Positions 59,601 to 64,000 of a stretch of DNA of 64,000 nucleotides are shown one piece after another. The notes beneath the pieces were generated by a model. It saw only the letters and a list, made by a program, of their open reading frames with translations. It searched no databases and was not told where the DNA came from. The DNA is from Henricia sp. BOLD:AAB3569 (Eukaryota; Echinodermata; Asteroidea; Spinulosida; Echinasteridae), in contig JBBELK010001245.1 of the NCBI GenBank assembly GCA_037783545.1, forward strand, positions 62,001 through 126,000, in the 5' to 3' direction. Position 1 is the first letter of the stretch. Each line of letters begins with the position of its first letter. A program made the translations under genes and the position numbers.

Positions 59601-60373
59601 CATGTTGGAATTTATCCCAGTCAGCTTTCTTATAGGCCCATCGGGGAGTACGGTTATTGGAATTAAGAAAGCATTTTTTTATTAAATTGAATAAGGAGAG
59701 GACAGTGATCACTGCTCCAAGAATCATTAAGAACATTCCAGTTACATTTAGTGGCAAAATTAGGAGAGCACAGAGTGATATCTAGACATGACATACTACC
59801 CCCAGAGCTAGAAGGATTAATTCTTGTACCACTACCATCATTAATGCAAACAAGTTTATGTTTTATGAGCAGATCCCCAATAGTGCGACCATTTTTATCA
59901 GTGTAATTGCTTCCCCAAAGAATATTATGACTATTGAAGTCACCACATATAATACAGTTATTATCAGTTTTATCAATAATATCATTAAGAAGGTTATCAT
60001 TAAGGTCCAAACAGGGGTTATAAACATTAACTATGTACCAAGGTTGAATGTTATCATCATAGACTTCAGCCACTTGGTATTCCAGAGGGCCTTTAGAAGT
60101 ATAAGTAATATTAAAAGCAAGGTCTTTTCTGACATAAAAGGCGCAACCACCACCATTTTTCTTAGTACAAGTGTCTGTTTTTATTCTATCATGTCTGTAT
60201 GTGTTATACCCTTTTATGTTAAATTTCTTATCATTACAAAGCCATGTCTCCTGAATGCAAAGAATGTCAGGTTTTTCTTTCCAGTTATTTAAAGCATTTT
60301 TAAGTTCACTACCATGGGTATTAAGGGATTGTGCATTCCATTGAAGGATGATCATGATAAGAAAAAATAACAT
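56619..60373 (-). pseudogene. LINE ORF2 (endonuclease, RT, RNase H), two single-base breaks
   Basis: Starts MLFFLIMIILQWNAQSL at 60373. Endonuclease motifs: LQWNAQSL, CIQETWL (catalytic Glu), GGGCAFYVR, VNVYNP, GDFNSHNILWGS and SDHCPLL (catalytic His). A seven-base T run at 59674-59680 shifts the frame. RT follows: SPGKDGIRN, YRPIALTSTICKIMEKMVNF, QQSGFRKGLSTKDHI, FIDIEKAYD, GVPQGSVISPTLFNI and QYADDIAMW (near 58330). RNase H begins HIYTDGSYD with a later FTAELFAILLALEW. A second shift lies at the GGG at 57286-57288, after which SDCLSAIQAI, WIPGHCGLKGNEEADRLAKL and a CCHC-like CDGCKQYDDITHFLLYC complete the domain, with a TAA at 56619. All catalytic motifs are present, so either the element is newly inactivated or the breaks are read errors. 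Confidence 0.82.
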
Positions 60374-60375
60374 GT

Positions 60376-61857
60376 TTAGTTGTCTTGTTTTCCCTTTCTG
60401 GGTTTCTGACTTGAGCCTTGAGATGGTGTATGGTTTGTGTCTTTCTTATTAGTGGATTCTTTTTTCTTTTGGGTTTGTTTTGACTCTGGTTTAGAAGAGG
60501 TACTCGAAGTAGATGGCTGTTGTTTATCCTGTGTTTTTGGTATTTGAGTTGCACGAAAAATATGTTCAACAAGTGTTTTGATGGCAGTTTCTCTTTGCGC
60601 TTGGTTTTTGATGGACTCAAATATTTGTAGAGCTCCCATCAGCATTTCAACAAGAGTGTGGTCAGCTTGGATGTAGGAAGAGGTTGGGCTAGTTTGAGTT
60701 CCAGTACTTTGAGTTTCAGTCTGTGCGGAGGCATCTGCTTTATGAGGGAGAGGCTTAGGACGGTTCAGGTAGCGTTGGGTTTCTGTTGGATGATTTTGAG
60801 GTGGTCGGTTCACTTGGCCATGATTTATATGTGCTTGAGCTTGCGGGTGATGATAAGTTGGCGGGCGTTGATAAGTTGGCGGCTGTGAGGGTGTGCTGTT
60901 GGGTTCAAAGGTGATGTCGGTTTTGATAGCCTTCGCTGCTTCTGCATAAGATATGTTGTAGGTGACACGGATGCTTTGAATCTTCTTTTCTTCTCTGATA
61001 GTAGAGCAACCACCATAGGCAGCCGAATGATTTCCTCCACAACGACAACAGCGGGAATTCTCCTTCCGTTCACATTGCTCAAATCGATGGTTGCCACCAC
61101 ATCGGACACATCTCATTAACCCTCTGCATTGGCTTGACACATGGCCTAAACGTTGACACTTAAAACATCTTACAACAGGCGGGATGTACAACTTGATATT
61201 GAAAATCTCATAGCCAACTTGGATGTAGTCAGGGAGTGTGGGTTTATTGAAGGTGAGGCACACCGAGAGACTTTTCTCAAGCAGACCTTCCCTCCTTCTC
61301 ATCAGTCGACGAACTTCATTTACACCAGACTTTTTACAAACTTTCAAAATCTCCTGATCGTCAAGGTCAGTTGGAAGTCCAGTGATGACACCTTTACATT
61401 GGATCTCTGATTTGGCAAAGCTGACAATAACTGACCACTGGCCCAGCTGTGTAATCTCCATCAGTTTTTGTGCCTGAGCGTGTGTGTGACAGCGTACTGT
61501 TATGCCTCCTTGGCTGTTTTTTGTGACATTCTTTATGTAATCTTTGTTGATATCATTTAAGGCTTTGGCTATTTTCACGGGATTGACAGCAGCTAGTTTG
61601 ATGTCCGGTGAGGTTATGACAACCATGGTAGGATAAGAGTTTACATTTCTACGTTTTGTTTGGTGAGCTGTGGAAGCACCAGAATCCGAGTCACTGTTGT
61701 CAGTTTGATTAGAACTTTGCGAGTGATTGAGCGGTCTCTTTTTGGATGATATGGATGAAGGTTGGCTGGAACTAGAAGTAGAAATAGAAGAGTTGTCCTC
61801 TTGTGCTTGGCTGATTAACTCGGAATCCGAGTTATTTTCATCGTCATTGTCGGCCAT
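60376..61857 (-). CDS. LINE ORF1 protein (gag-like, zinc knuckles)
   Basis: Starts at the ATG at 61857 in a good context (AACATGG); an upstream in-frame extension to 61929 lacks an ATG. The N-terminus is acidic and Ser-rich (MADNDDENNSDSELISQAQE). An RNA-binding-type region follows (TVRCHTHAQAQKLMEITQLG, GVITGLPTDLDDQEILKVCK, VNEVRRLMRR). Then three knuckles: CFKCQRLGHVSSQC, CVRCGGNHRFEQC and CCRCGGNHSAAYGGC. The C-terminal third is Pro/Gln/Thr/Ser-rich with a basic end. Family role: binds the element's RNA and forms the ribonucleoprotein. The frame is intact for 493 residues. Its TAA is followed two bases later by the ATG of ORF2, implying reinitiation or similar coupling. Confidence 0.85.
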   Translation of the reverse strand: MADNDDENNSDSELISQAQEDNSSISTSSSSQPSSISSKKRPLNHSQSSNQTDNSDSDSGASTAHQTKRRNVNSYPTMVVITSPDIKLAAVNPVKIAKALNDINKDYIKNVTKNSQGGITVRCHTHAQAQKLMEITQLGQWSVIVSFAKSEIQCKGVITGLPTDLDDQEILKVCKKSGVNEVRRLMRRREGLLEKSLSVCLTFNKPTLPDYIQVGYEIFNIKLYIPPVVRCFKCQRLGHVSSQCRGLMRCVRCGGNHRFEQCERKENSRCCRCGGNHSAAYGGCSTIREEKKIQSIRVTYNISYAEAAKAIKTDITFEPNSTPSQPPTYQRPPTYHHPQAQAHINHGQVNRPPQNHPTETQRYLNRPKPLPHKADASAQTETQSTGTQTSPTSSYIQADHTLVEMLMGALQIFESIKNQAQRETAIKTLVEHIFRATQIPKTQDKQQPSTSSTSSKPESKQTQKKKESTNKKDTNHTPSQGSSQKPRKGKQDN

Positions 61858-61933
61858 GTTGTTTGGGACCACGCCCAAGAGCCGCTCGCTGGTATGAAAA
61901 GAATTTCTTATTTTATACAGTCTGTCCAAAATT

Positions 61934-61959
61934 AGTCTCCGAATTTATACTACTGCCTT
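61934..61959 (-). repeat. 5' UTR segment complementary to the LINE's 3' UTR
   Basis: Transcript strand reads AAGGCAGTAG, A, TAAATTCGGAGACT-like sequence at about nucleotides 139-164 of the element, upstream of the ORF1 start at nucleotide 241. Partner at 56529-56553; 25 pairs with a single bulge. Confidence 0.85.
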
Positions 61960-62107
61960 ACCTTTTCGCCAAGACAATGCAAAATATGCAAGAGCACAGG
62001 ATAAAGTAGGGGATTAAACTTAAAGGATGGTAGAGAATATCGAAAGGTAGGTCCAATTTGACAAAAAACGAAACACGTCCGACCCAACCGAAAGTCCCCG
62101 AGGACGT

Positions 62108-62953
62108 AGTTTGCGACCGCGTGCTTATATAGCCAGCCTCAGTAAAACGAATTGCGTAATAGCCCCAAATACAATTGCCACACCATAATAAGGCCTAAAT
62201 GCCTCTGCTTAAAATGATTTCTTGCCAAAACTTAGATAAATAAGAATACCAAAGTCGTCCCCTGAATACAAACTGGGGAAAAACACCTTTTTGCCCTGAT
62301 TTTATTTCAAATGTGATTGTCCATAGGATGGTTATTTAAAATGCGTCATTTTGATGAACCTGACATAATTGTTTGACAGAGGGTTGGTAAAGTGGAGAAC
62401 GGTTGTCTCGGTCGACCGAGAAGGAGGAGAAACCAATTTAATCAAAAATAAGCCCGGGCAGACGCCATCAAACGGAATAAAAATGAAATATTTGATATTT
62501 TGTCAATTTGAAAGCTGGGAAGAGTTGATTATTCTGGCCATATTGACAAAGCGACCCGTCGTCATTGTCTTATCCAACGGTTTACTGCCGAACTGAAATA
62601 GTATAAATATAATATATATCTTATTAGTTTCTGGGGGTCAACCGTTGCAGTCTCGTCGAATGGGGGCGCTTTTAAATACAATAATCACATGTATTTGCCA
62701 AACAAAACATACTACAGGCCTGGAATACAAACAAATAAATAAATAAATATTTTTCTTGTAAATTGCAGTAATGAAATGAGGAAATAAATACGAAATGAAA
62801 CACAAGAGAAACGAAATATGTTCAACTGTCTGGACGGTCGACCCTTGTCGAAAGACCAGTGAACATATATACCTTTCGACCCTTGGCAGAATGCCAAGCA
62901 ATTAACATTGTAAGTACATGTGTTCTACACCTGTTGATGAATACAGGGAACCG
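62108..62953. other. No gene recognised
   Basis: Right flank of the LINE. GCTTATATAGCC at about 62123 looks like a TATA box next to a CpG-rich segment, but no transcript can be defined. Open frames here are under 90 codons and unremarkable. TAAATAAATAAATA near 62732 is a short microsatellite. Confidence 0.35.
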
Positions 62954-63068
62954 GGGGCGCGTTCAATAGCGCAATACGTATGCATACCGTACCGACAATA
63001 CCTTCAACTTCAAAGATATAGGAAAATACCCATTACTGGCATACCTATTGCGCTATTGAACACGCCCC
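62954..63068. mobile_element. 115-bp MITE with 23-bp inverted repeats
   Basis: GGGGCGCGTTCAATAGCGC at the left is matched by GCGCTATTGAACACGCCCC at the right (22 of 23 pairs overall). No coding sequence. The target duplication is not clear, so the superfamily is not assigned. Confidence 0.75.
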
Positions 63069-63352
63069 ATGACAATGCAATACAAATATGTGCGTGGGGA
63101 AGTTTTTTCTACAAAAGTCAACAGTATCCTAGCTGTAGCCGTCAGTTGCAGAATCGGCATCACAGTGAAAAACACCATAACAGGGACGGATCTAGGAATT
63201 TTTTTCAAGGGAGGAGGTGTTCTGCCAATGCGAGTGCCGACAAATTCGTGGGGCGAGGGTTACCATTAATATTTATATCGGCATGTTGCCGACACTGGCG
63301 GACTCGCAGAACATGTATTACATTTAAAATTTAGCCAGAGCAGGGGGAGCGG

Positions 63353-63625
63353 TGTTTGACCACGCCTCCCCCCTCAACGCCTCCCCCCTCAACGCCTCCC
63401 CCCTCAACGCCTCCCCCCCCCCCCTCAACGCCTCCCCCTCAACGCCTCCCCCTCAACGCCTCCCCCCTCAACGCCTCCCCCCTCAATCCCCACCCCCACC
63501 CCCCCCACCTCCCCCCGTCCCGCCCCCCTACCCCCCCTCCCCCCATTTCAATGTTGTTCGGAGTTGCGTCCGCCGCGGCGAGTCCCAACATTGAAATGGA
63601 GGAGGAGGAGGGGGGGGGGGGGGGG
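63353..63625. repeat. C-rich minisatellite and C/G fold-back
   Basis: Seven or so copies of CCCCTCAACGCCTCC (63362-63485) lead into nearly pure C/T sequence. CCATTTCAATGTTG (63543-63556) and its complement CAACATTGAAATGG (63586-63599) then bracket a CpG-rich loop (GTCCGCCGCGGCGAG), followed by a G tract. The C-rich and G-rich arms can pair, so the region is a large fold-back. The upstream ACGGATCTAGGAATTTTTTT at 63185 looks like another repeat's end. Confidence 0.75.
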
Positions 63626-64000
63626 GTCGAGATTGGCTCATTAATTTATAAATATGAAAGGCCCGCCCCCCACCCATACATGTAACACTGTGTAGTTAAA
63701 AAATACTTGCCATTTCTGTAGTAATCACAAACCGAGGACGTCCTCGATTTGCGAGGCGTCCTCGATACGACGGTAAATTTCCACATAGAGGACCTCGATT
63801 CGCGGCTTAGACGAGTCCACACATACACACAGCATGTGAAAGCATGCTTATAAAATATCGCAATAAAATCTACAATTTCTCATTCAAAACCTGATCATCA
63901 GACTCAAGAAATACTCACTGGGGGTTTCTTGGATGGTGTCTCTTACATAGAGAACATGTTGTTCATGGCAAAGCCATGTTTATGGCATAAAATGATGAGA
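63626..64000. other. No gene recognised
   Basis: Contains the 14-base palindrome CGAGGACGTCCTCG (63733) followed by two more GTCCTCGAT-like motifs. Otherwise AT-rich with no coding signal. Confidence 0.4.

Larger units (their letters stand above)
56076..62097 (-). mobile_element. I/Nimb-like LINE, apparently full length (6.0 kb)
   Basis: CCGAGGACGT flanks both ends (56066-56075 and 62098-62107), giving a 10-bp target duplication. The minus strand has a 240-base 5' UTR beginning GGACTTTCGGTTGG, ORF1 (493 codons), ORF2 (endonuclease, RT, RNase H), a 543-base 3' UTR, a 3' hairpin and a (CAA)n tail. ORF1 with three CCHC-type knuckles and ORF2 ending in RNase H place it in the I superfamily; the CAA tail suggests an I/Nimb-like clade. 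GGACGTG near nucleotide 18 of the transcript resembles the downstream promoter motif of I and jockey elements, but spacing from the inferred start is shorter than usual. Only two single-base breaks are seen, both in ORF2, so the copy is young. Confidence 0.82.

Noticed and set aside
57618-60292. Plus-strand open frames opposite the LINE (for example 59110-59541, 59858-60292)
   Set aside because: They are antisense shadows of ORF2, with no recognisable motif.
61858-61929. N-terminal extension of LINE ORF1 to 61929
   Set aside because: The extension has no ATG; the first ATG in a good context is at 61857.

Overview
The window looks like a gene-poor stretch of a marine invertebrate nuclear genome. 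Evidence: no bacterial-style operons; many short exon-like pieces bounded by splice-like sites; TACATGTA-rich DNA; and a mix of DIRS, Ty3/Gypsy, CR1/L2-like LINE, I/Nimb-like LINE, tRNA-SINE, Crypton-like, PIF/Harbinger and Helitron-like sequences. The mix is typical of echinoderms, hemichordates, amphioxus or molluscs. The species cannot be fixed from the sequence. Almost everything that can be recognised is mobile DNA, mostly broken and nested.

Layout. 1-1400: decayed transposon-associated gene with its 5' part duplicated as an inverted repeat. 3939-4386: two candidate exons of an unknown acidic protein. 4801-11942: one minus-strand DIRS-like retrotransposon (gag, reverse transcriptase, RNase H). 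It is cut by a 165-bp MITE in gag, a ~784-bp fold-back insertion in RT, and a ~3.5-kb inverted-repeat element in RNase H. 12120-33971: dense mosaic of non-autonomous Helitron/Helentron-like elements. These have no coding capacity but share a 3' hairpin plus CTCTAG end, a short 5' end complementary to a subterminal 3' motif, arrays of 5' hairpins, and 340-380-bp internal modules carrying TGACGTCA. 34114-45462: three tandem ~3.05-kb copies of a unit built from the same material. The middle copy alone carries a 2.2-kb Harbinger element, which itself contains a 1.0-kb Harbinger-type element. 45463-47800: a third related Helitron-like family.

48994-50056: two look-alike candidate exons, a SINE and a Crypton-like recombinase fragment. 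50961-51475: a plus-strand LINE endonuclease fragment split by a minus-strand SINE with a 10-bp target duplication. 51912-55220: 5'-truncated CR1/L2-like LINE split by a Ty3/Gypsy pol fragment. 56076-62097: apparently full-length I/Nimb-like LINE (10-bp target duplication; ORF1 intact; ORF2 with two single-base breaks). 62954-63068 and 63353-63625: a MITE and a C/G-rich minisatellite fold-back.

How the parts interact. The SINE at 51087 has a 3' hairpin and (CAA)n tail resembling those of the LINE at 56076, which suggests the SINE borrows that kind of LINE machinery. The LINE transcript would carry a 25-nt stretch in its 5' UTR complementary to its 3' UTR. The Helitron-like families have different terminal sequences but the same end architecture, with covarying stems, so the structure itself appears to be under selection.
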